A stretch of DNA of 64,000 nucleotides from Blasia pusilla (lineage: Eukaryota > Marchantiophyta > Marchantiopsida > Blasiales), in NCBI GenBank assembly GCA_050084515.1, contig CM114275.1:6572001-6636000 (forward strand). The letters run 5' to 3'. The notes beneath the pieces were generated by a model that ran no database searches, had not been told where the DNA came from, and was given only the letters and a program-made list of their open reading frames with translations. Of the stretch, positions 21,501-34,100 are shown piece after piece (position 1 is the first letter of the stretch; each line of letters begins with the position of its first letter). Position numbers and translations under genes: made by a program.

Positions 21501-24500
21501 CTTTATCTCTCAACTCCAGAGTCCCTACCTAGTACACGAGACCCGGCGACGGACGGGACGCAGGGCAGGGCATATGGGGGCGGGCAGGTGGCCCGGTTTA
21601 GTAGTTTAGATCTCTCTCTCTCTCGACCGCGACGTTTACCACCGTTCACGATTGACGTGTATGATCCATTGACCGCCTGCCCTGCCCTGGTACATTGTGC
21701 ACGGCCGGATAATCGAACGCCCCCGTCCGGTTCGATGCGCATGACGTCAAAGCTCACGACGTCCCGGCCGGCCTCCGGCCTCCGGCTCCCGAGTCACGGA
21801 CTCCCTGGCCATGGAAGTAGTAGTAGAACATCATCGCTCGCGCTCCGCTCGATGTCTATCTCACCGGCGTATAGTGAAGCAGAGGTCCCAGTCTGATCGC
21901 CGGGCGAGCGGGCGCCCGGGGGGGGCGCACTTCTCAGGAGAGGCGGGTGCATCGCATCGCGGCGCAGCGCAGCGCACCACATGACACCTCCCCCAGGCGA
22001 AGCATTGGGTTGCTACAGCGCTATGGTCTGCGGCTCGGCCTTTTTTAATCGCATTGTACTGGTCGTCTTTGATTGGTACTCAAGCGAGTAGCGCTAATTG
22101 CGCCCCACTCTACTCCCTCGCAGGGAAAAAGAACCCCTACGGCGCGAGCCTACGAGTCCCGACTTCGCACAGCATATTTTTGCCCATCCCACACGACAAA
22201 ACGTTATGATGTGTGATGCAGAAAATCTAGCGGGCGAGCAGCTACGCTACCTAGTAGTCCCTGCGAGGCTGCAGTTTGAAACTTTCTACAACTCGCTGCA
22301 AGTAGTCCAAACGATGAACATTCCGTAACTAGTGATCGACAAACCCTGGAAGAGGACAGAAGACAATGTCCGTGCTGCTACGCCCCTCCGCCGAGAGCAC
22401 AGAAACGAGAAGAGGCAGCAAGCATGTCACCAATTGTGTCGTCGTGGGCTTGAGGAGCAGAGCGAGTTGAGATTCCTTACAACCACTTTCAATCTGTCAC
22501 GTGGGAATAAAGTTTCTTTCGAAAGCCGTGACATTGCGCACAAAATAGGGCTTGTTCTGGAAGCGGCACAAGGGAATACATCATGTTTAGGACGACGGTG
22601 ATGTGCGCATCGCTTTTGTCCGGAACGGCGGGAGGGATAAGATGGATAGATAGATAAGGAGAATGATCGCTGGGAAAGCCAAGGACCGGACCCTTGCACT
22701 GAAGAGATTTTGACAACTTTACTTTGTATTGTGGAGCCCACTCTCCTTTTCCTACGCATGAAGACCCTGGATTCTCTACTGTTCGTGGTGAGACAACGAA
22801 CAGTTTTGAGTTGAATTGACCGCTTTTCATTGACTTATCTCCCCTCCGCTGGGCCAGCCCTGCCTTGCCTTTTTCGTCCCACGCATCCATCCTCCCCGAC
22901 CCCGTATGGCTTCTAGCGTCGGTCCACAGCTGGATGATTGCATAATCAGCTACTGTAGAGGTCCTTTCAATCGTCTGAAAAGCCCATGGCATTCGGTGGA
23001 TCTCTCCCACACACACACGGCTCACTCACTGACAGATATTCCCTTCTGCGCTACTTTGCCACCATCGGTGCCTCGCTTGAAAACATTCAAGCGTGCATGC
23101 GCCCTCCGTCCCTCCTGCCTGGCAGGCGACTAACTCCTCCGTTGCCTTCCTATCCTCGTGGTCTTATCAACTCGTCCTTCGATCCCTGGCGGTAGCCCGG
23201 AGGCCTGTCATCCAAACCCTGGGGATAGCAATTCCCCTGCTATTTCGCCTCTGACTGACGTTACGGGCTTTGGGTGTGCATCACACCACGGTCTTGACGA
23301 CCGCGTTTGGAAGGTTGCAAACGCTTGGTCGTTAAAATGGTGATCCACTAGAAACTTCCGTCCCATCCTTGAGAAGCGATCATGCGAGCAGCCAGATCCT
23401 CCCACAACCACCAGACGTGGCACACATGCAAGACAGGGGTTCTGCATACGCCGACCCGGAGCTTCTTCTCTCGACACCAGACGTGGCATACATGCAGGGC
23501 ATGGATTCTTCATCCGCGGATTCGGAACACCTAGACAGATTCCCCTAAGATCTGTAAACACTGGAACTTTAAGCGACCCGTCTCCTTACTAGGAACACAT
23601 CCCAAGTCTCCTGAGTCGCAGTCATCGACCTCCCCACCTGTGACTTTCACGGGTACAGGCAGTATTTCTTCGCATTAATGGTGTGAGGAATTTACTCGTC
23701 ATGAACAAGCCTTGGCTTGGCGCCCGTCAACTCGCGGTTTTCAGTGTCAGATCACTTTCGAAAGGAATTCCGCAAGACAATGAAAATCTAAAAGATGTCG
23801 ATTTGGAAAGTTAGACTTTCACGCTGCTAGTTAGTGCTCGACAAAGAAAAAAGGACCGACAATCCAGTCTCACAATGCAAATGGTGGCAACTTCTCAGCT
23901 TGAATCACAGCCTTATTCTGCATGGGAGCAGTAATCCAACATCCAATAATAAAATCAGGCCAATTTAATGTAAGCAAGCACCCTCCGCCCAACTGGAGAC
24001 GCTTGATACTTGCAAATTCCCCAAAACTCCTACCTACATCACAACCTGGGAGTCCAGAAGAGGCCCTCTCTTGATTCTCACGATGTTTCATGGGTAATGT
24101 TCTCATTGCTATAACCCCACGAGGGAAGAAACAGATCCTGTATGCCTGGATGTCCGAAGCTACTTTAGGGTTTGTAGCGATGTCGAAAAGGTTCACTGAA
24201 TTTGGAAGCATGGCGATGCAGGTATCTGCCCACAATCGAACAGTCTTAGGTACCAGCCCCTGTCACATGTTTAGTCATTTGTACAATCCTGAGGGGACAA
24301 TGAGCACTCCTTACAATAGATCCTTTCACAGCTCGATTCTATTTTCCACTTGATTTGAGGAGCAATGTGTTCAACTGGGAACTCCAGCTACGGATGAAAA
24401 GATGCAAAGGGGCTGGGCAAGCTTCTCAGTAGATGTTATGATACATGAACTTCGATAGATGCTTTCATAGCTAACAGATCAGATAATGCTGAATCACATT

Positions 24501-24700
24501 TTGGCAGTAGACAATCAAAACTCCATGGCCCTGGGGATCTGCTCTCAGTCTGGTCCAATAACAGGATGTTAGATCTTCGCTGGCCTAAAAAACTACTCAC
24601 TCACTAAACATCAGACGATTAAAAGCCCAGTATAGCGCACAATTGGACTCGCGAAACAAAAGTCACAGCCCTAAACACAAAGTCAAAACGGGTGGAAAGG
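18600..24700. other. Long stretch without a recognisable gene
   Basis: The composition is mixed to GC-rich, with short simple repeats (TTTC at about 19199-19217, an Ala-codon GCAGC run at about 20029-20055) and many ORFs below 180 codons on both strands. I examined the longer ones (19370-19786 -, 20991-21383 -, 22489-23025 -, 23208-23561 -, 23870-24235 -) and saw no motif, no splice-linked continuation and no mutual support. Confidence 0.45.
23409..23526 (+). repeat. Diverged tandem repeat of about 52 bp
   Basis: Units starting at about 23409 and 23474 share CACCAGACGTGGCA and following bases. In the - strand reading this gives a repeated peptide NPCxACxPRLV, which comes from the duplication and is not evidence of a domain. 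Confidence 0.75.
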
Positions 24701-24721
24701 AACATTGTGGCAAGCATCAGA

Positions 24722-24773
24722 ACCAAGAATGATGTAGGTGTCCTCGCGTAAGGACATCACCATCATTCTTGGT
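24722..24773. repeat. 23-bp imperfect hairpin with 6-nt loop downstream of the SCD1 gene
   Basis: Arms 24722-24744 and 24751-24773 pair over 23 positions with about three mismatches, all near the middle. It lies about 380 bp beyond the SCD1 stop codon on its 3' side, so it could fall in the 3' UTR or just past it. Confidence 0.85.
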
Positions 24774-25148
24774 CATGCAGGTTTGGATATAAAGACATCT
24801 AACACATTCGGTGTATGTTCCCTTGAGGTTTCCATGTACGGTAAATTATGGAACCTATGGACCTAGAAATAACACCTAGAAAGTGGAGCTCTGGTTGCAA
24901 AATCAGTTTACAAAGTTTGTAGCAGAAATTCACACTAGTCCAAGAAAAGTGCTCGCAAACAAAAATATGCTAGGCCCTTGAACTTTAAGTACATAGAAAA
25001 GCTCACATCCCAACCGTCTGGCAAGGCATGGTAGACATCAACCAATTCAGTTTAGACGTAGCAAGAAAGCATGTTCTTCCAGGAACCAGATGATCAAAAT
25101 CATGAAGAGGGAAAAAAACATCAATTCCAACTGCCAGCAGCGTCACCT

Positions 25149-28100
25149 TCAAATGCTACTGATTGGTTCCCAAAGCCGAAGCAGACCATTTCTAGCTCCA
25201 CTGATGACACGACCTCGTTCAATGTCAGAGGTCACACACCTCACCTACAAAATGATTCAGTTTTAATTAATTTGCGAATGAAGTACAAGCTGTGCTCCAA
25301 ATCTGTACATGATAGGAACTTGAAAACAAAATTTTAAAAATAAAAGAGAATTGTATTCTTCAAATCCAATGAAGGAAACATTGTAGTGCACTGATTACCA
25401 ATCGCCCATATTCCCAAGCACAAGACATGAAGCCTTACAACAGAGTGCCTATTCAACTGCCCATCAGGTCAAATTCTGCCTACTTCCATGAAAGTTTCAC
25501 AAGAGCTGGCACTAAGCATTGTGGTTGGTGGTAGGCACTGCATCATCAATAACACTGGATCAAGACAAATAATAGTGATTAACCACATACCGTTGTAGCA
25601 CTTCGTTGTGGTGTCCGATGCAACTGCCAACCTTCCCCATCAGGGCGGTTCCCAGCTCGAGTGAATAATGACATGGAGTTATCCGCTGCTCCAAGCGCCA
25701 ACCACTTTTCTCCTGATTTGATTGAAAGTATTGGAGCTGAGTGGACTCCAGCAACATTCTTCACACAACGGAGAGAACCTGGATGGGTACAGAGAATCAA
25801 TTAAAGGCGAGAACAGTACATTGACCACTTAGTATCTTCCAAACTAGTGCCAGCAACCAGTCACAAAACTGTTAGAGCTACTGCTTGTTCTCTGACATAG
25901 GGCCTATGCTTGGAAGGTTATTGAAGGCACTACTATTTGAAGTGTACCATCCATCGGCTAGATATTTACTCACGAACATGCAAACTGTTGGATGCACACT
26001 CTCAATGTCAACGAAGAGGATGTGGATCTCCCCCCTCATACTAAGGCTATGATAGCTTTTACCAACCAAGTTGTTCTTGTCAGAAAGGGACTCAGTCATG
26101 ATAGGACCAGGATATGTTTGACAAGAGGTACAACACCTTCAGCCCAGCTTCTCAGCTTCTTTTATAGTAGCTGTGCAGCTTCCTCAACCAGCACAGGAAG
26201 TGCTTCAAGCAAGGGCATGTTAGATAGTGTTGTCCAGCTTTCATGGAAACTCAAGTATGACGCCGCCCAAAGCTTCATAACTTAAGGACGACCAGTCTGT
26301 GAATTTCATTCTATTATAAAACCAGAGTGAGATTGAAAAGATCTGCAAGGATGAATAATGAGAACATGCATATGGGGAAGAGGAACTAGCTTAGGGAGTT
26401 AAAGAAGCATTGACAAAAGTCTAACAAACTGCTATCAGCACAAAGAGTCCAACGGACAGTACAGATCTCCAGTTCGTTTTGAAAAGTGGGTCAAGGCTTG
26501 AGAAGCTATCTAAGGTCTTCTGATGACAAATTGACAAATTTTCTAAAGGCTACAACCCATTCAGAAAAGTTAGCAGGTTAATTAGCTCAAATACCAAGTG
26601 ACATAGGAGATCAGTCCCCATTCTTTTCCCAGTCTAAACATTCCATCCTATGATTTGAGATAAAATTACTCAGTTATCTACCATTTTTGTCTCAACAACG
26701 TCTTCTTTCACACCAGAGAAGGAAAAGAGTCACTTTGAGTCAAACCTTCCTCCTTCTCCCAAAATCGAACCATGCCATCTGCAGACCCTGCACATTACAC
26801 CAAGGTTCCATGATGATCAAATGGACGAAAAGAAGAGACCACTTAATTAGTAGACCCATCAAATCCAAATGATTCAAAACAAATGATGAAGGAACACAAT
26901 CTCACCTGTGATTACTCCCTGATCTGCAGCACAAAATTCGACACACGTAACTGCACCTTTGTGACACGAAAGCACTGAATCACATCCACCACGAGATACA
27001 GACCATAGCCTCACAGTCCAATCATCACCACCTGATATTATGATGTCCCCTACCTTTCTCAAAGATCTGCAGAACAACGAAATTTCAGACCAAACTTGAA
27101 GTTCTTGCATCAAAAAATTAGGCTGGGTCAAGCGGATCCAGAATTGCCAGTTTGATTCTTAATAAATGGTGGTAGAAAACAAAATACCTGATCCAACCCG
27201 TATGGCCAACAAACTTGTGATTTTGCTTCCCTGCACGGATATCCCAAGTGCTTATCACCCTGTGATGACCCAACCAACTAATTCAGAGGTTGTAGGTCTC
27301 TTAGTGCCAAAAACAGAACCGAAAATAAGATTGCACCAACTGCTTCTTTCCAGAAATCAGAAAATCCTCTATGGGTTCTTACCCATCCATTCCTGCAGCA
27401 GCCAAGATCCCATTGGATTCCTCATAATCCATGCATAATATGGAGCTTGAGTGATTCCCCACAGTGACCGAAACTTTGTCCGTTCTGACATCCCACATTT
27501 TTACTGTTCCATCATAAGCAGCTGTGAGGACACGCTCACCAGATAGCATTCGTACACAACTCACCTGAGAACAGCACGAGGTTTGAAATTAGAAAAATGC
27601 AGAGTTATAAACATTTCTGGAGAAGATGGATCTAAATCCCAAGACTCCCAAGTCATCCTCCAAGTAAATTAAGATGGTAAGGGTAGACCACGACAGGAGT
27701 AATCTTCTCACAAAATAAAAAAAGAGGTAGAATATTACTCTGTCTTCGTGTCCCTTCAATTCTTCTAGAAGTTGTCCCCCATTCTTATCCCAAACAAGCA
27801 CAGTCTGATCATCAGACCCCGTCACGACACGAAGTTTGTCTGAGCTGATAGCTCGAATTGATCTGCATTTGACAATTACAGGCCAGAATATCTCAAATTC
27901 TCCTTTTATTCAAGCATCAAACTTAAAGAGATTCACTTACTGCAAAATCTACAAGACAGCAATTGACAACGATGGAACATGTTTAAGTCCTCGACTTATC
28001 TTTTCATTGAGCATTTGTTCGTTATAGATGACAGCACTATGGGCAGTGTCTAACTATAAGGGTACAAAAAACTGGAGAGGGCATCCTTTGATTCTCAACA

Positions 28101-31100
28101 CAGTTACCCTGTATGGCCCGTGAAGGTGGCACGAAGTTCGTTTCCCCGGAAAGTTGGATCCCATAGCTTGACCTGAGACATATCAAAGATAAAATATCTA
28201 CATTTTTATAAACATTGGAACAAGGGGAAATTTGGAGATGCACATGGACTTGAAGTTGCAAATGAGCATCCACATTGGATATTATCTTGCACGTTCAGGA
28301 CTGCCATTAGCAGCTCGAGATAAAATAGTTTATGTAAGGAGATGACTGAGCATTGGATAACCAGGAATCCCAATCAGTATCTTTGCTCAGGATGTCCAAA
28401 ATATTAGCTCGACCCAGACTTGACAGTAAAGCAGACCTTCAGATTGAGTCCTTTCTTTTAGGGTTCCTTTTGTTTAGAGTCGTGGACATTAGAGCCCAGT
28501 AATTAGGATTAAGGGGAGGCTGTTAAGGGCTTGTTAGTTTTAGGGCAAGTGCCATTTTAGAGAGGCTTCCCAGCAGGCAAGCAGCTTCTATATAAGGTGC
28601 TTGACAATGTAAGGCCCCCCAGAGTGACCAGCACTCCTTTTACCAAGGGGTTGTTTTCGCATATGCGATATTTGGGACTTCTCTACCCTGAAGCAAAGGT
28701 GAGAGGGTGAGAGTACGAAGTCGACCCCACTTGTTTCTGATGAGTGAGGGAATTGGAGTACTGCTGCTGACAGTGTGTGGAGTGTGCCCGCTGTGTGTGG
28801 AAGTGTGGTAGACAGAGCTGCCCCAGCTCAATGCATACTTTCAGCTCTGATTGACAGTGAAAGACCGAGTAAAACTTCCACACAAGAGTCTGCAACACTG
28901 CAACAGATCATCCTATAGTGTGACTTCTCAGGTCATGAGACACTCACCGTACAGTCAGCTGATCCACTAATGAAGTAACCTGTCTCTTCGAACTCTCCAA
29001 TTATATCTCCAACCTCGCTTCGTGTTCCAGGATGGAGAGCTGTAATTGCGGCCTTGTGACCTCTTAAAATCCGCATCCCCAATGCAGCTTTTCTGGATGC
29101 AGTATCAGCATTAGACTGAGTGGTAGACTTTGGAGCCTCACCTGAACCTGTGGGGTATATAGTCACACAAACCGTCAACCAGCCTCATTTCAAGAGCACT
29201 CCAAAATAATCATCAAATCTCAAAGCATACCTTAATCAAGCCTTTAAGAGTGGTAATAAAACAACCAAGTTCAGTACACATACTATAACTACTCATATCA
29301 ATCCTCGCACGTAGAGTCTGTGAAGGATTCAAGAGATTGAGTCACTCCTCTTTATCATGATGCCTCTCAAATTCATGTTGAAATCTTTATAAATTAAGGA
29401 ATTACTTCCATGAGATAATAACTACACCTATTGAAGAAAGGCAAGTGCATGACCTACTGCAGAAGTCTCCCTCCCATTTCGAGAACGCCCTGCTTGTAAT
29501 GCCCGGTCTCGACTGAACATGCTCTGCACCCAGCTGCGCCCTACACCAGCAGCTTCCAATGGTTGCGGTGCACTATCAACCCTATCTTCTACTGGATCTG
29601 GGGCACCTATTGCAGGTGTTGCTCTTGATGATGCAGTAGCTAAGGAACCCCAATATCTCTGCTTGAGCAACTCCAAGTGTGCCAGTATGCCCCTGAGCTT
29701 AATCTGTAACAGAACATCGTTTACTGACTCGTAAGGCTTTCTTTGCAGCAGAGGTAATAGTGACTCAGATTTAAGTGGACTCAAGTTAAGGGAAACCACA
29801 GAATGTGGACCTAAGACCATGTTCCATTCACAATTCCCTTGACAAATTCATTAAGTTGACATTTACAGGTTAATCATTTTAGCGCAATGTCTTTTCATAA
29901 TTCTTTCCCCACGAGAAAGAATTTATTTACATGGACAAAAATAAGGTCATTCACAACTCCTACTACCCATGCAGTTCAGTAATGGCCAGGACAACCAACA
30001 CATACTTCAAAGTTTGCAAAAAATTCTTCCCAAACCTGGTCATCATTGCTGCTAAATGAAACATGCACTGAGGCTTGCTTCCTTTGATTTTAAATCCACA
30101 AGGTCATGGATGTGAAGACTCAAACCTTGAATTGGTGCAGCTATATATATCTCGCACTTTATGAGAGCTGGAAAACATGCAATCCCTGATCTTCTTTCGT
30201 TTGAACATTCATTCATGACAATAACGAAGACAGAATGCATAGTATCTCCATCACTGCATACTGCTTCTTGATGATCAAGCCATCATGTTGTCCAAAAGCC
30301 ACTACCCAAGTTGAGAAAAATCCCCGTCTAAGCAATCAATTTATCTTGTAAATCCATGCATGTGAACTAACTACTCAGAGGCTGGATGGATGGATGAGCT
30401 ACTAGCACATGATAGAACTAAACATCATTCATGCACAATATAGACTATCAGGTCAGGTAAGACCAGCAAGTTGTCTTCCTGCTTTTGGTCTTTCACGAGC
30501 ACTTACCAATTGCTTTGAACCAAGGTTGTGCTTTAGCGCAAGAGCCTCTAAAATGAACCACGCTTCAGCATCCGGCAATCCTAAACCAGCCTAGGGAAAC
30601 CAACAGTAACAAAGTAAACTCGGTCACAATTCTGCTCTGAAAAATAGATAAAGTCATTGTAAGCCTTTATACTTGCACTTCAAAGGAAAACTGGAACACA
30701 CTCTCTAGTCAGAAGAAAAAATGCCGTCACCTGTAATATAAATCGAATCATATATCCTGCACTTCTCTTGAGCTAGGGTGCAAACTCTCAAAAACACCTT
30801 AATCACAAAAGAGAAAGCTTACCATGTGTTGGGCCAACACAATAAGCTGTTCCGTCACTAACGATGCATAATTCTGGAAATTACTTCCTGTCCTGGATTG
30901 AAACATTGAAATGACAAGTAGGTGACAATGAAGAACTACTGCCAAAATATTCAAAGACCCTACACCTTCAAAGTTTCACTGGTGCATTTTCTACGACCAT
31001 GAACAAGATATATCAGGCCTTTACTATAAGCAGTCTCTAAATTGAAGACTCTGATTTCTGTTTGTGAATGGACGCTAGTGACCATCATTCTTATTGAATG

Positions 31101-34100
31101 AAAGAGACTGAAAATGGCACATTCAGTAGTAGGTGAAGATTATGCGCTTCCTGATTCAATTTAATAAATCAATCAATTGTCTAACACTCTGGCGAAAAAT
31201 TAAAATTTTCGGAAAAATGCATAACAGCAGACATTTGTGACTGAAACAAAAAAGATACCTTGCAGCTTTATCTACCACAAACACTAACAAGAATTTTTGA
31301 ATGAAAGACATCAGACTGCAGCATCACCATTATGGGCATAAATATCCTTAAAACCTCACAATCATCCCAAAGAAGTCACAGGCAATATAGATGAAAGCCC
31401 AACTGGACACATAGGTCAGAGAACTAAAACTTCAGTCACCTTTGCATCCACCAACCCATGAGTCACATTATATGAAGAATTGCAGACTTCCTTATGTCCA
31501 CAGGAAAATGAAGTACAGAAACGTAGTGCTATTACATGTTAATAACTTTCAGGATTTCAGGTACAGCTTGGAACTTACTGGAGCTCGGACTTATCCAAGA
31601 TGATATCAAAGTACCCTTCCCAAAATCTGGCCACAGACCATACAACATGACATCATAAATATCATGGATGCTAAACACACCTGCCTTTAGTGCGAAATAC
31701 TGCATTAGTGACAAGTACCTGTATCAGCAGAATAACAAAATGGACAATTACCTCATCTCATCCCAGACAGGCAAGTTCCCAAGATGGTGCTGAATATAAT
31801 CAGGTACACCTCCCAAATCTTTCCGATGAACTTGAAAGGCAATGTCTAGTGCATCTCTAACAGTAGTCATGTCATTACGAGATGTAGCTCTGCTAACCGT
31901 AGTTTTAATCTGCAGAGTATGGCAAGATGGTATTAATCCTGCTTTTTATTTGCAGTCCATTCCAATTTAAAACTGAATAAATCAAGCATGAGTCTTCTCC
32001 CATATAATGGTATTCATCCTGCTTTTTGTTTCATTTTCTTTAGAATCAAACAATCGGGATTGAATAGGGATTGTCAAAACAAAGTGTGCAAGAGATTAAG
32101 CAACTTTTTGCATACCAGCTCTTTCACAGCTGTGAACTGCTCGTCGGAAAGCTTGCACTGCCAACCCTGCAGAAAGATTTTGGACTTATGTCTAAGATAA
32201 TTTTTGGAGTACAGAATGAGTGCAGAAGGTAATTTTTTGTCCAAAAGGCCCAATAGGGCCATGCGACTTGGATTTACAAGGTTTGCAATGACTGAACCAG
32301 GCAGAACACAACCGAAGGAGAAAGAAATGTTCTCAGTAGTAACTGCACTGATTACTGCTAGAATAAATATACTATCAACTGACAATTAGATGGTCAATGA
32401 ATTCATAGACAGCAGGTACTTCCACAAAACTTTCAGTATCGTGGACATACCGTGTTCATATGCTCTCTTATGCACTCCACAAATCCACTTCCACCAATAC
32501 CCTCCGCGTCTGATTCTATTAGCGCTGTAACTCAGACAACCAATGATTAAAGGATCAATCAGAGACCTTTCAGTTACTAAAGAATCAGACAAGATTTTTA
32601 AAAATGGCCCCATATCAGTTCTCTTGAAACAAATATTTCAGAAAGAATTCAAAAACTAAACAAGACCAGCATATCCTTACCAAGAATTGTGCCATATTCA
32701 AACGATGAAAGTGGATCGTCTGTTGAACCCAACATTAATAGTCTCCGCCACAATCCCTGCCATTACAATAGTCCAGGGTATGAAACAGAATCTCTGCAGT
32801 AAAAAAAGGTGGATACATGACTCAAGTTTAGGACTTCAAAGGCAGGTATCTATGAACCAACATACTAACACTGCACCATTTTTCCAGGTGACAAGTCTCA
32901 ATCTAAGTATGTGGAGGACCTGGCCCTTGCAACTTATTACTCTCACCTGCAACTTGACCTTGATGTCAAGAACCATGCGTTCTCTCTCAGCCTGCAAGAG
33001 TTCCATTGCAAGTAGACATCTATGTTAAAGTCAACGAATACTCAATATAGTTGCTCTTTCCAGGATAGAATAAATATCTCTACTTTGCTTTGCAACTCAA
33101 ATGTAAAAAGGGTAGAACAATTGCCATGACAATCTAGAATCTAAAGAAAAAAAGAAACTCAAGCTCCTGTAGAAACAAGTTTCACCATTCTGATAAAAAC
33201 TCAAGACATAATCTGATTTATCTAATAACATTGAATGCTTTGGTGTAGCCATAAAAGTCCAGATGGTTTAATTTATTGTAGGCTTCTCCATTTCACATAT
33301 GAACCTCCTGGGTATATGTTTGGGTAGTAAATACACTAAGACTCTTTTATTGACTGTTTGAGGAGCAAGATCTCACAGCTCTTTCTTCTGGGTTGAGACT
33401 CTCGTATTTTGCCTGGGCAGCTGCCGCAGCCTCACGCGAAGGACTGCAAAAATTGAAGACAAATCAACCAAAATAAGTTCAACCACGAACTTGATGAATG
33501 CTTCTTACCAAAGGTTTTACAAAAAAAGTGAGTGGCATCTACAAAAAAAGTTGAAGAAAATATGATTCTCTAAACATCCAAGGGCTTCTAAATTCCTCCT
33601 GTTCATATGGGTCCTACACTAAGACCACACACAGTCACACTAGCTAACCTTGTAGAATTATTTGCCAGCACTGGTCTTGAAGGACGATCCAAAGAAGTAC
33701 TAGCAGCAGCCAAAATTGTCTTTCTTTTCTCCTCTTGTGCTGGAGTCCTGACATTTGCTGGAAAGCGATCAAAGGTATACCTGGAGCGTGACACTGCAAG
33801 TCAAGCAGACAAACATCTCTCAAATCAGGTTCAAAGCCTCATATGCTATAATTCTCCTTTCGTCTTTCCCCATCAGCCTGTTAGTGACAGCCTTATACAC
33901 ATGATAAATGCAAAGGTATGTTTCCGATGCAAAGCTGAATCAGAATTGTCATGTTGCAGTAAAACCTTGGACCAAAACCAAACCTTGAATCTGCCGTGAG
34001 GTATCTGAGACACTGAATATTTCAGGCTCACTTGGAGGCTGCGGAAGTGCCATTGAAGGGTCCTGACCTCTACCCATGGCCTCTTGTATTTTATCAACCA

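Noticed and set aside
22489-23025. 178-codon - strand ORF
   Set aside because: No recognisable domain, no splice partner, and other open frames overlap it.
23208-23561. Repeated Cys-x2-Cys peptide on the - strand resembling a metal-binding repeat
   Set aside because: It is produced by a diverged DNA tandem repeat of about 52 bp; no further ligands or domain context.
33607-33999. 130-codon + strand ORF
   Set aside because: Shadow of SCD1 exon 12 and neighbouring intron on the opposite strand.
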